Source: Spirochaetales bacterium
GTDB lineage: Bacteria; Spirochaetota; Spirochaetia; Sphaerochaetales; Sphaerochaetaceae
Length of the DNA: 16,164 nucleotides
Assembly (NCBI GenBank): GCA_022771185.1
Contig: JALFCJ010000135.1
Coordinates: 1-16,164 of the forward strand
Reading direction: 5' to 3'
Shown here piece by piece: positions 5,939 through 13,008 of this stretch (positions are counted from its first letter, which is position 1; every line of letters starts with the position of its first letter). Below the pieces are notes generated by a model, which was given only the letters and a program-made list of their open reading frames with translations, was not told the origin of the DNA and searched no databases. The position numbers were made by a program, and so were the translations under genes.

Positions 5939-7315
5939 ATGCAGAAAGAGACAATTCATAATATAGTTGAAAAACAAAAAGCTTATTTTCTGACAGGCGC
6001 TACATTGAGCGTGAAAGAAAGAATAAAAAACTTAAAAAAACTTCATGAAGCTGTGGTAAACAATGAAGAAAAGCTAAGGGCAGCACTGAAAAAAGACCTG
6101 GGAAAGAGCGCTTTTGAAAGCGATATGTGTGAAGTAAGGCTTACAGAAAGTGAGATTTCTTACATGATATCCCACACAAAACGTTTCTCAAAAGACAAAA
6201 GCGTCTACACTCCCCTCTCTCACTTTCACTCTCATAGTTATGTCCATTACACTCCCTATGGCAATGTACTGATTATGAGCCCGTGGAATTATCCTGTTCT
6301 TCTGACGCTCGAGCCCCTGGCTGATGCACTGGCTGCTGGAAACACTGTAGTACTGAAGTCTTCTCTTTATAGTCCTGAGACAACAAAAGTCATGAAGGAG
6401 ATTATCGAGAATACATTTCCACAGGAACTAGTTGCCTATGTAGACGGAGGAAGAGAAGAAAACCAAGCGCTGCTTGATGAAAAGTTCGACTACATATTCT
6501 TTACAGGCAGCAAGCATGTGGGACGCTTTGTTATGGAAAAAGCATCCAAGAACCTGACTCCTGTTACATTGGAGCTGGGAGGAAAGTCACCAGTAGTTGT
6601 TGAAAAAGATGCAGATATTCCTCTCGCTTCCCGTCGTATTGTCTTCGGAAAGTTCCTGAACTGTGGCCAGACTTGTGTAGCTCCCGATTATATTCTTGTA
6701 GAAAGAAGTGTAAAGGATAGGCTAGTTGAGGGAATAAAGAAGGAGATAGTAAGGCAGTTTGGAGATAAGCCCCTAAGTAATCCTGATTACGGAAAGATAA
6801 TAAATCAGAAGCACTTTGACCGTATTCTTTCCCTCATAGACAAAAAGAAAGTAGTATTTGGAGGTAATAATAACAAAGATACTCTTCAGATAGAGCCGAC
6901 TGTCATGGTTGATGTAAATGAAAAAGACAACGTCATGCAAGAAGAGATCTTCGGTCCTGTTCTCCCTATAATAGAGTATACAAATACAGAAGACGCCATC
7001 AAATTCATCCAAAATCGGGAGCATCCTCTCGCCTTCTATGTATTTTCAAAGCCAAAGAATGCAAAGAAAATTATGGAAAGAATCGGATTTGGAGGTGGAT
7101 GTATCAACGACACTATCATTCATCTGGCAACTAGTGAAATGGGCTTTGGAGGCTTCGGAGAAAGCGGAATGGGTTCATACCATGGTAAGAAAGGCTTTCT
7201 ATGCTTCTCTCACGAAGCAAGCATCGTAGACAAAAAAAGATGGATTGATCTTCCAATGCGTTACCAAAGATACAAAGAGTTCTACCATTCTTTAATAAGA
7301 TTCTTCCTTAAGTAG
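5939..7315 (+). CDS. Aldehyde dehydrogenase, class 3 / fatty-aldehyde type
   Basis: NAD(P)-dependent oxidation of aldehydes to carboxylic acids. Catalytic residues are all visible: Asn117 in SPWNYP, Lys140 in NTVVLKSS, Glu212 in LELGGKSP and nucleophile Cys246 in GQTCVAPDY, plus the late EEIFGPVLPI motif. At 458 residues with a PWNYP rather than PWNFP motif and no N-terminal extension it fits the class 3 (ALDH3, YwdH-like) group. The C-terminal end is hydrophobic/basic (FYHSLIRFFLK), recalling the membrane tail of fatty aldehyde dehydrogenases, but it is too short for a full transmembrane helix. ATG 5939 lies 2 bases after the alcohol dehydrogenase stop with AAGGG as Shine-Dalgarno. Together the pair could convert an alcohol to an acid, or dispose of a toxic aldehyde in either direction. 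Confidence 0.93.
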   Translation: MQKETIHNIVEKQKAYFLTGATLSVKERIKNLKKLHEAVVNNEEKLRAALKKDLGKSAFESDMCEVRLTESEISYMISHTKRFSKDKSVYTPLSHFHSHSYVHYTPYGNVLIMSPWNYPVLLTLEPLADALAAGNTVVLKSSLYSPETTKVMKEIIENTFPQELVAYVDGGREENQALLDEKFDYIFFTGSKHVGRFVMEKASKNLTPVTLELGGKSPVVVEKDADIPLASRRIVFGKFLNCGQTCVAPDYILVERSVKDRLVEGIKKEIVRQFGDKPLSNPDYGKIINQKHFDRILSLIDKKKVVFGGNNNKDTLQIEPTVMVDVNEKDNVMQEEIFGPVLPIIEYTNTEDAIKFIQNREHPLAFYVFSKPKNAKKIMERIGFGGGCINDTIIHLATSEMGFGGFGESGMGSYHGKKGFLCFSHEASIVDKKRWIDLPMRYQRYKEFYHSLIRFFLK

Positions 7316-7322
7316 CATTAGA

Positions 7323-7348
7323 CTCCCCGTTTTCGGGGAGCCTTGTTT
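7323..7348. terminator. Terminator between convergent aldehyde dehydrogenase and hydroxyacyl-CoA dehydrogenase genes
   Basis: Perfect 7-bp GC-rich stem CTCCCCG/CGGGGAG with a TTTT loop (7323-7340), followed on the plus strand by CCTTGTTT. It begins 8 bases after the aldehyde dehydrogenase stop and lies just beyond the 3' end of the minus-strand gene, so it may serve both, though the T tail is better on the plus side. Confidence 0.85.
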
Positions 7349-7350
7349 AA

Positions 7351-8298
7351 TCAATACTTATAGAAGCCTTCACCAGCTTCTCTTCCAGTCTTACCTTCTT
7401 TTATCATAGTTTCGAGCATTGCCTTGATTCTACCCATTGTAGAATTAGGATCTGCACTCTGTGGATTGTTCTTTACTACATGGTATGCAGTAGGAACGCC
7501 GATATAATCCAATTCCTCAAATGGGCCGATAGGAGCGCACATAGTAAGCTTCCAGTCTTTATCAATAGTCTCGGCATCTGCTACTCCATTTGCGAGTAGT
7601 CCCATGGCTGCCATTAAGAATGGGATGAGAAGTGAGTTCATCACATATCCTGGAACTTCTTTCTTTATCATAATTGGGACCATGCCGATCTTCAGGGCGA
7701 AATCCTTCAGTACAGGTGGATATTTCTCGTCTGTCTTTGAAGTGACCATAATCTCTACAGGGTTCTTCACCCAGATTCTGTTTGCAAAGTGTAGTGCAAG
7801 GAATTTTCCAGGTCTTCCAGTATAATCCATGAACCAAGAAGGAATAAGAGAAGATGTATTTGTAGCTATTATTGTCTCTTCGTCCAAAAGTGGAGCCAAA
7901 GTCTTGTAGAACTCGATCTTCAAGTCTTTGTTCTCAGATACGCTTTCGATTACAAGGTCTCTACCCTTCACAGCTTTTTCCAAGTCTGTCTCAATCTTGA
8001 TTTCTTTGTAAGCCCTCTCTACATCTACTAGGAGTCTATCCACATCATCGTTTGTAGCATTCTTTGCATCTTTCAGAATACCTTCAGCGTGACTTTTTTC
8101 AGTACCGACGATGCTTCTTAGTTTCTCAACTTCTTCTTTATATGTCGAATAGAGCGCATCAAATCTGTCCTGAACTCTCTTCTTGGACTCTTCGCTTCTT
8201 GCCCATACTGTGACATCCAAGCCCTTAAATGCAGACTGGAAGGCTATCTGGCTTCCCAATACTCCACCACCAGCAACTGTTATACTCGTGATTTCCAT
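7351..8298 (-). CDS. 3-hydroxyacyl-CoA dehydrogenase-like NAD-binding enzyme
   Basis: Member of the short 3-hydroxyacyl-CoA dehydrogenase family, which reduces 3-oxoacyl-CoA to L-3-hydroxyacyl-CoA or the reverse with NAD(H). The N-terminal Rossmann motif is G10-x-G12-x-x-G15 (AGGGVLGS). Catalytic residues are in register with the animal enzyme: Ser149 (NTSS), His170 (ALHFAN), Glu182 (NPVEIM) and Asn221 (PGYVMN). Length 315 is near the family norm. The usual HFFNPVPVM block is replaced by HFANRIWVKNPVEIM, a variant I associate with lactobacillus-type members of uncertain substrate. The gene has a strong Shine-Dalgarno (GGAGGAAAA). No thiolase, crotonase or acyl-CoA dehydrogenase genes lie nearby, so a complete butyrate or beta-oxidation pathway is not encoded here, and the physiological substrate is open. 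Confidence 0.85.
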   Translation of the reverse strand: MEITSITVAGGGVLGSQIAFQSAFKGLDVTVWARSEESKKRVQDRFDALYSTYKEEVEKLRSIVGTEKSHAEGILKDAKNATNDDVDRLLVDVERAYKEIKIETDLEKAVKGRDLVIESVSENKDLKIEFYKTLAPLLDEETIIATNTSSLIPSWFMDYTGRPGKFLALHFANRIWVKNPVEIMVTSKTDEKYPPVLKDFALKIGMVPIMIKKEVPGYVMNSLLIPFLMAAMGLLANGVADAETIDKDWKLTMCAPIGPFEELDYIGVPTAYHVVKNNPQSADPNSTMGRIKAMLETMIKEGKTGREAGEGFYKY

Positions 8299-8385
8299 AT
8301 TTTTCCTCCATATTGAACAGTTACTGTATTCTACTTCTTGCCTAATATCTTATATATATATCGATAAAAAAAATATAATCGTCAC

Positions 8386-8416
8386 AAAAAGGAAGCCTTC
8401 CATTACAGAAGACTTC
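8386..8416 (-). terminator. Rho-independent terminator after PgcA-type phosphoglucomutase
   Basis: On the minus strand a 9-bp stem GAAGTCTTC/GAAGGCTTC (one G-U pair) with a 7-base loop is followed by CTTTTTG. It lies about 60 bases past the phosphoglucomutase stop and upstream of the hydroxyacyl-CoA dehydrogenase gene, so these two minus-strand genes are separate transcription units. Confidence 0.8.
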
Positions 8417-8473
8417 TCCAACATAAGATATGTTTTCCTATATAGTGACTCCTGGATTCCAAGAGGCAATTGA

Positions 8474-10195
8474 TTAAAGCGCAGCCTTGAACTCTTCCAA
8501 AATCTTGCCCTTATTTTCTTCAAGAGCCTTTCTTCCGCCTTCACCTTCTGTGAGGAAAAGATAGTACTTGATCTTTGGTTCTGTTCCACTTGGTCTGACA
8601 ACCAATTTCTCGCCACTTTCAAAGCGTATAATGATTACATCGGCTTTAGGGAATCCAGTGTTCTCTCCTTTAAGGTCTACCATACTTTCAATTGTGCGTG
8701 AAACAAGGACATCGCCCTTCTTCAAGCTTCTCATGTCAGCCATGATCTTTGCCATCTTGGCCTTGCCTTCTGCGCCTTCATAGTCTCTGGCAAATACGAC
8801 TTCAGTAGAGTATCCATATTCAGCGTAGATTGCATCAAGTCTATCCTGTAGTGTAATTCCCTCTTGCTTGTAATGGCACATCATCTCCACAGCGGCAACA
8901 GCTGAAGATACAGCGTCCTTGTCCCTTACACTTGGAACTGTCAAGAATCCATAGGACTCTTCACAACCAAATAAAAAGTGTCTGCCACATCCAGGGTTAT
9001 CGTCGATCATCTGAATCTGCTCTGCAATATACTTGAAGCCTGTGAGAACGTCTCTGCATTCTCCACCATTCTTCTCAGCAATCTTCTTAACAAGGTCAGT
9101 TGTAACAAGAGACTTTACAAGCATCGGCTTATCATCTTTTGCCTTGCCCTGCTCTTTTTCTGTAACAAGAAGATAATCAGCAAGAAGAGTTGCTATCTGG
9201 TTTCCTGTAAGAAGGAGATAATCATCCTTTGCTTCAGTCTTAGGAATTGCGATACCAAGTCTATCTGCATCAGGGTCTGTTCCAAGAACAATATCAGCCT
9301 TGATCTCTTTAGCCAGTGCGATGACCTTCTGCATTGCTTCTGCACTCTCTGGGTTAGGAAGCTTGACTGTAGGGAATGAACCATCCGGAGCCTTCTGTTC
9401 TTCAACAACTGCAACTTCCATTCCAAGTCTGGAAAGCATAGTTGTGAGAGGAACCAATCCTGAACCATGGAGAGGAGTATAAGCGACTTTGACAGGGCTC
9501 TTCTTTACAAGCTCCGGCCTTCTGAGAGAAGAGATGACCATGTTGTAATATGACTCGTCAACTTCCTCTGGAACAGAGGAGAGAATGCCACTCTTTCTTG
9601 CATCATCTTCATCTATGACTTTTACGTTCTCGTCTTTTACAGACAATACGCACTCTGTGATTCCTACGTCATGAGGAGGAGTTACCTGTCCGCCATCTGA
9701 CCAATAAACTTTGTATCCATTGTACTTGGAGGGGTTGTGGGAAGCTGTAATGACGATACCTGCTGTTGTTCCCAGTTTTCTTGTGCAGTAAGAAAGCATT
9801 GGTACTGGATGGAGTGTATCATACAAGTAAGTTCTTACTCCGTTTGCTGAGAGGACAAGAGCAGCATAGAGAGCAAACTCTTTTGACCAATGACGTGAGT
9901 CGTATGCGATAGATACACTTGGAGAGTCTGAATTTTTATTGAGGTAATCGGAGAGCCCCTGTGTCACTCTTCCTACCATATATGTATTGATACGGTTTGT
10001 ACCTCCACCAATAACGCCTCTCATACCTGCTGTTCCGAAAGCAAGTGCAGTATAGAATCTATCATAGAGGTCATCGTAGTCATTCTTTGCAATTGCATCC
10101 TCGACCTCTTTTCTGAAGACTTCACTCTTTTCCCACTTTAGATACTCATTAGCCTTTGCCAATACTTCGCTTTTCTCTTTTTCTGTTATTTCCAT
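8474..10195 (-). CDS. pgcA: Phosphoglucomutase (PgcA / PGM2 type phosphohexomutase)
   Basis: Large-form alpha-D-phosphohexomutase that interconverts glucose-1- and glucose-6-phosphate, linking glycolysis with glycogen and UDP-glucose synthesis. The N-terminal AFGTAGMRG (52-60) is typical of the PgcA/PGM2 branch. Catalytic TASHNPSKYNGYK has Ser152. The metal loop DPDADR is at 307-312, the sugar loop GCEESYG is in domain 3, and the phosphate loop RPSGTEP is at 534-540. Length 573 matches PgcA-like enzymes (about 570-580). A very good Shine-Dalgarno (AAGGAGGG) precedes ATG 10195. The gene stands alone with its own terminator and is divergent from the ammonia-lyase gene across a 248-base regulatory region. 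Some relatives also act on phosphopentoses or mannose phosphates, so strict specificity is not proven. Confidence 0.93.
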   Translation of the reverse strand: MEITEKEKSEVLAKANEYLKWEKSEVFRKEVEDAIAKNDYDDLYDRFYTALAFGTAGMRGVIGGGTNRINTYMVGRVTQGLSDYLNKNSDSPSVSIAYDSRHWSKEFALYAALVLSANGVRTYLYDTLHPVPMLSYCTRKLGTTAGIVITASHNPSKYNGYKVYWSDGGQVTPPHDVGITECVLSVKDENVKVIDEDDARKSGILSSVPEEVDESYYNMVISSLRRPELVKKSPVKVAYTPLHGSGLVPLTTMLSRLGMEVAVVEEQKAPDGSFPTVKLPNPESAEAMQKVIALAKEIKADIVLGTDPDADRLGIAIPKTEAKDDYLLLTGNQIATLLADYLLVTEKEQGKAKDDKPMLVKSLVTTDLVKKIAEKNGGECRDVLTGFKYIAEQIQMIDDNPGCGRHFLFGCEESYGFLTVPSVRDKDAVSSAVAAVEMMCHYKQEGITLQDRLDAIYAEYGYSTEVVFARDYEGAEGKAKMAKIMADMRSLKKGDVLVSRTIESMVDLKGENTGFPKADVIIIRFESGEKLVVRPSGTEPKIKYYLFLTEGEGGRKALEENKGKILEEFKAAL

Positions 10196-10344
10196 ATTCC
10201 CTCCTTGTTTTATCGTCTCAAATCAAAGTTGAACCTAGTTTAGCACGAAACATTGTTTTTGGGGTGTTTACTGTTGGCAATTTCGAAAGAGAAGCCTTTA
10301 TTGTACAACTGGAGAAATAAATAGTTATAATAGAAAAAATTGAG

Positions 10345-10426
10345 TTTGTTGCAATTCGTTGCATCAACTTATTGCATTTATTTTTTTATCGTGTAATATA
10401 TGGTTGGCAACAAAATGCAACAAAAT
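10345..10426 (+). promoter_or_regulatory. Promoter of the ammonia-lyase gene with phased GTTGCA / GCAACA repeats
   Basis: A likely promoter has -35 TTGCAT (10372-10377) and -10 TAATAT (10394-10399) with 16-base spacing. Upstream, GTTGCA occurs at 10348-10353 and again at 10358-10363, one helical turn apart. Downstream, GCAACAAAAT is tandemly repeated exactly (10407-10416, 10417-10426). The outer elements are exact inverted copies of each other (TTTGTTGCA at 10345-10353, TGCAACAAA at 10416-10424). This is the layout expected for a regulator that binds on both sides of the promoter. The rest of the 10196-10443 gap holds only AT-rich sequence and the start region of the divergent gene. Confidence 0.55.
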
Positions 10427-10443
10427 AAATAGAGGTTTCAAAT

Positions 10444-11688
10444 ATGAATAACGATTACTCATACATTATCCACAATAACGGAGATGTTTCAAAGAAAGAT
10501 CAAGCTTTGGCAAAGGAACTCTTTCCTGTCTCCATTGCAAGGGAAGCAAGAAAGTTCCATAGACAGATTCCAGGATATAAAATGACTCCACTTGAAGCTC
10601 TTCCTAACCTTGCACATATGTTGGGTGTAGGTGGCATATATATAAAAGATGAAGCTCAGAGACTTGAACTGAACTCATTCAAGGTCATGGGCGGATCCTT
10701 TGCTATATACCGCTTTATGAAAAAGCTCCTTGGAATGGAAGATCAGGAGCTTACATTCGAATACCTTACAAGTAAGGAATGCCACGATAAAGTGGGTGAT
10801 ATCACATTCTGCTCTGCAACCGATGGTAACCACGGAAGGGGTTTGGCATGGGCGGCAAAGATGCTCGGCCACAAGTGCCAGATCTATGTCCACTCTGAGA
10901 CAAGCCAGGCAAGAATCGACGCCATCAAAAAATATGGTGCAACAGTTACTGTAGTAGACGGGAACTACGACGATGCTGTAAGACAGGCTGCGAAAGATGC
11001 AGAAAAGAATGGATGGTATGTTGTATCCGATACATCTTGGGATGGATATACAGAAATCCCTACTTGGATCATGCAGGGATATACTTCCATGCTTCTTGAG
11101 TGTCAGGAGCAGTTTGCAGGCATGGGAATCCAAAAGCCTACCCACGTATTTGTACAGGCTGGTGTAGGAGCTTTGGCAGGAGCAGTCGTTGGGTTCTATA
11201 CAGCTCTCTTCCCAGAGAATCCTCCTCTCTTTGTAATCGTCGAGCCAGATAAAGCGGCATGTGTCTATGCATCAATTAAGGCTAACGACGGCAAATGCCA
11301 CAGCGTAAAGGGTGACCTTGATACTATTATGGCTGGACTGGCATGTGGCGATCCTTCTCCTTTGGCTTTCAAGATTCTCAATGGCAACGGAGACATTTTC
11401 ATGGAGGTTCCTGATTATATTGCAGCAAGAGGAATGAGAATTCTCTCCTGTCCATTAAAGGGAGACCCTTTCATCATCAGTGGAGAAAGCGGAGCAGTAC
11501 CTCTTGGAGCACTCTACTCTTTGATGACAGAAAATACAGATGAGAATTTGAAGAAGGCGCTTAACCTCAATGAAGATTCTCTTGTATTCATGGTAAACAC
11601 AGAAGGTAACACTGACCCCAAGCACTTCAGAAGAATTATCTGGGATGGTCAAGATCCTGTTCCAAGAGAGTATAGAACAAGAAGATAA
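10444..11688 (+). CDS. dpaL: Diaminopropionate ammonia-lyase (PLP-dependent)
   Basis: PLP-dependent lyase that breaks D- and L-2,3-diaminopropionate into pyruvate and two ammonium ions. The sequence matches the YgeX/DpaL type rather than threonine synthase or serine dehydratase: N-terminal ARKFH and YKMTPLEALPNLA, the PLP lysine Lys80 in LNSFKVMGGS, and ATDGNHGRGLAW with Asp127 at the place of the second catalytic acid known in E. coli. These are followed by the glycine-rich QAGVGALAGAV, MAGLACGDPSPLA and SGESGAVPLG. Length 414 is close to the family norm of about 400. ATG 10444 has a moderate Shine-Dalgarno (AGAGG). The gene is monocistronic, with a strong terminator after it. The other genes that accompany ygeX in E. 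coli (purine/amidohydrolase cluster) are absent, so its role is probably simple catabolism or detoxification of diaminopropionate. Confidence 0.92.
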   Translation: MNNDYSYIIHNNGDVSKKDQALAKELFPVSIAREARKFHRQIPGYKMTPLEALPNLAHMLGVGGIYIKDEAQRLELNSFKVMGGSFAIYRFMKKLLGMEDQELTFEYLTSKECHDKVGDITFCSATDGNHGRGLAWAAKMLGHKCQIYVHSETSQARIDAIKKYGATVTVVDGNYDDAVRQAAKDAEKNGWYVVSDTSWDGYTEIPTWIMQGYTSMLLECQEQFAGMGIQKPTHVFVQAGVGALAGAVVGFYTALFPENPPLFVIVEPDKAACVYASIKANDGKCHSVKGDLDTIMAGLACGDPSPLAFKILNGNGDIFMEVPDYIAARGMRILSCPLKGDPFIISGESGAVPLGALYSLMTENTDENLKKALNLNEDSLVFMVNTEGNTDPKHFRRIIWDGQDPVPREYRTRR

Positions 11689-11710
11689 TCGCATCTTTAT
11701 TTTGATATCA

Positions 11711-11739
11711 GGTCCGTGACAACCACACGGGCCTTTTTT
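11711..11739 (+). terminator. Rho-independent terminator after dpaL
   Basis: An 8-bp stem GGTCCGTG/CACGGGCC (one T-G pair) with a 7-base loop (11711-11733) is followed by TTTTTT, 22 bases after the dpaL stop. Confidence 0.88.
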
Positions 11740-11861
11740 ATTTGGAAAAGAAATATAAAATATAAATCTCACTATTTTTTCTAATTTATTTTCCATAAAG
11801 GAAATACTATATTTCTACGATTTTTTTGTGAAAACAAAGTATAAAAGAATCAAAAAACTTA

Positions 11862-11890
11862 TTGACAGAAAGTTGTGTTTCCTTTAGAGT
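11862..11890 (+). promoter_or_regulatory. Promoter of tRNA-Asn
   Basis: Consensus -35 TTGACA (11862-11867), a 17-base spacer and -10 TAGAGT (11885-11890, four of six consensus positions). Transcription would start near 11897, about 14 bases ahead of the mature tRNA. The exact -35 hexamer fits a strong stable-RNA promoter. Confidence 0.7.
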
Positions 11891-11910
11891 CTTGTGTGTT
11901 CGAGATACAT

Positions 11911-11983
<73 letters not shown>

Positions 11984-11990
11984 CGAATAA

Positions 11991-12020
11991 GCGGTGCAGA
12001 GATGCATCGCTTTTTTCTTT
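11991..12020 (+). terminator. Terminator after tRNA-Asn
   Basis: An 8-bp stem GCGGTGCA/TGCATCGC (one G-T pair) with GAGA loop (11991-12010) is followed by TTTTTTCTTT, beginning 8 bases past the tRNA. The 200 bases between here and the DeoR gene contain no gene that I can support. Confidence 0.88.
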
Positions 12021-12160
12021 AAGATATATCGGCATCTTTCTTCCATTTGAAAAAACAACAGACGAAGGGTCACTTCTATAAATAGAATGAGGTGCAGGTA
12101 AGTAGGTATAGCGGCATAAGAAACGATTTTTCTTTACATACAAGGAAAAACCAAACTTGC

Positions 12161-12180
12161 ATCAGGATAATTCCCCTGAT
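12161..12180 (-). terminator. Possible terminator after the DeoR-type regulator
   Basis: On the minus strand ATCAGG/CCTGAT (6 bp, 8-base loop) lies about 50 bases beyond the regulator stop. The nearest T run (GGTTTTTCC) starts several bases after the stem, so it is a weak candidate. Confidence 0.35.
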
Positions 12181-12228
12181 TTCCTACACATCTATTTTAT
12201 TTTTCACACAACAAGAGATACGCCTTTC

Positions 12229-13002
12229 TTAGTCGTCGGAAGCCAAGACTTCAACTCCCATTTCTTCCAGTTCTTTCCTAAAGTCCTTGTCCACAACATC
12301 GGATACAAAAGTATCTATGTCATGCCAGGAACAGATATTAGAAAAGGCCTTTTTTCCGAATTTCGATGAATCGGCAATAAAAACTACTTTATCTGAAGAT
12401 TCCATCATATATCGTTTCAAGGAAGATTCACTAATGTCAGAAGAAGATATAGATGATTTATCGTAAGCTGCAGCACCCATGAAATATATATCAACATTAA
12501 GAGCTTTTATAGCCACCTCAGCCAAAGGTCCTACTGTTCCCATGGATTCACGTCTCAAGCTTCCCCCCAATGCGATTATCTTGATGTCATCTTCACTTTT
12601 TAACCTTTCAAGGACAAGGAGGTTATTTGTCACTACAGTGATATTCTTTCCCTTCAAATGCTCGATTAAATGTATCGTCGTTGAACCGGAATCAATGATT
12701 ATAGTGTTCCCTGGCTTAATAAGAGACGCCGCCTTCTCCGCTATAGCTTTTTTCTCCATTTCATTCTCAATCATTGTATTGGAGATAAGCCTTGCCTCGC
12801 CCTTCATGCTGCTCTTCATGGCACCACCATGAGTGCGGATTAAAAGGCCACTTTCTTCCAAAGAAGTAAGATCTGTCCTGATTGTGACAGCACTTACTCC
12901 AAGAACTTTGGAGAATTCTTCTACAGTGACATATTCTCTGTCTGCAAGAATTTTCAATATCTCTTCTCTTCTTTCATTAATATCCATAGATATATGATAC
13001 AT
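12229..13002 (-). CDS. DeoR-family transcriptional regulator
   Basis: Sugar-phosphate-responsive transcription factor, usually a repressor. The N-terminal winged helix-turn-helix has the family signature: NERREEILKILADREYVTVEEF, then VSAVTIRTDLTSLEESGLLIRTHGGA (roughly residues 8-61). The C-terminal effector domain has the isomerase-like phosphate-binding IIDSGSTTIHL and the GGSLRRESMGTVGP strand-loop. Length 257 is typical. Two starts are possible: ATG 13002 and ATG 12987 (MDINERREE). The shorter form fits the family better, and neither has a Shine-Dalgarno. It begins about 6 bases after the stop of the divergent phosphohexomutase, so it is cotranscribed with and probably controls that gene through the repeated ACGAAAGAA sites upstream. 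The effector sugar is unknown. Confidence 0.92.
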   Translation of the reverse strand: MYHISMDINERREEILKILADREYVTVEEFSKVLGVSAVTIRTDLTSLEESGLLIRTHGGAMKSSMKGEARLISNTMIENEMEKKAIAEKAASLIKPGNTIIIDSGSTTIHLIEHLKGKNITVVTNNLLVLERLKSEDDIKIIALGGSLRRESMGTVGPLAEVAIKALNVDIYFMGAAAYDKSSISSSDISESSLKRYMMESSDKVVFIADSSKFGKKAFSNICSWHDIDTFVSDVVDKDFRKELEEMGVEVLASDD

Positions 13003-13008
13003 TACAAA

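Noticed and set aside
4734..7315. Bacterial microcompartment or bifunctional AdhE-type system
   Set aside because: No shell protein genes are present, and the aldehyde dehydrogenase has the hydrolytic class 3 motifs rather than a CoA-acylating domain.
10196..10443. Riboswitch in the long gap ahead of dpaL
   Set aside because: The structure seen is made of short DNA-style repeats around the promoter, the transcribed leader would be only about 40 bases, and no known riboswitch core was recognised.
10444..11688. Threonine synthase or serine/threonine dehydratase annotation for the PLP enzyme
   Set aside because: The combination of LNSFKVMGGS, ATDGNHGRGLAW and MAGLACGDPSPLA with a length of 414 fits diaminopropionate ammonia-lyase better.
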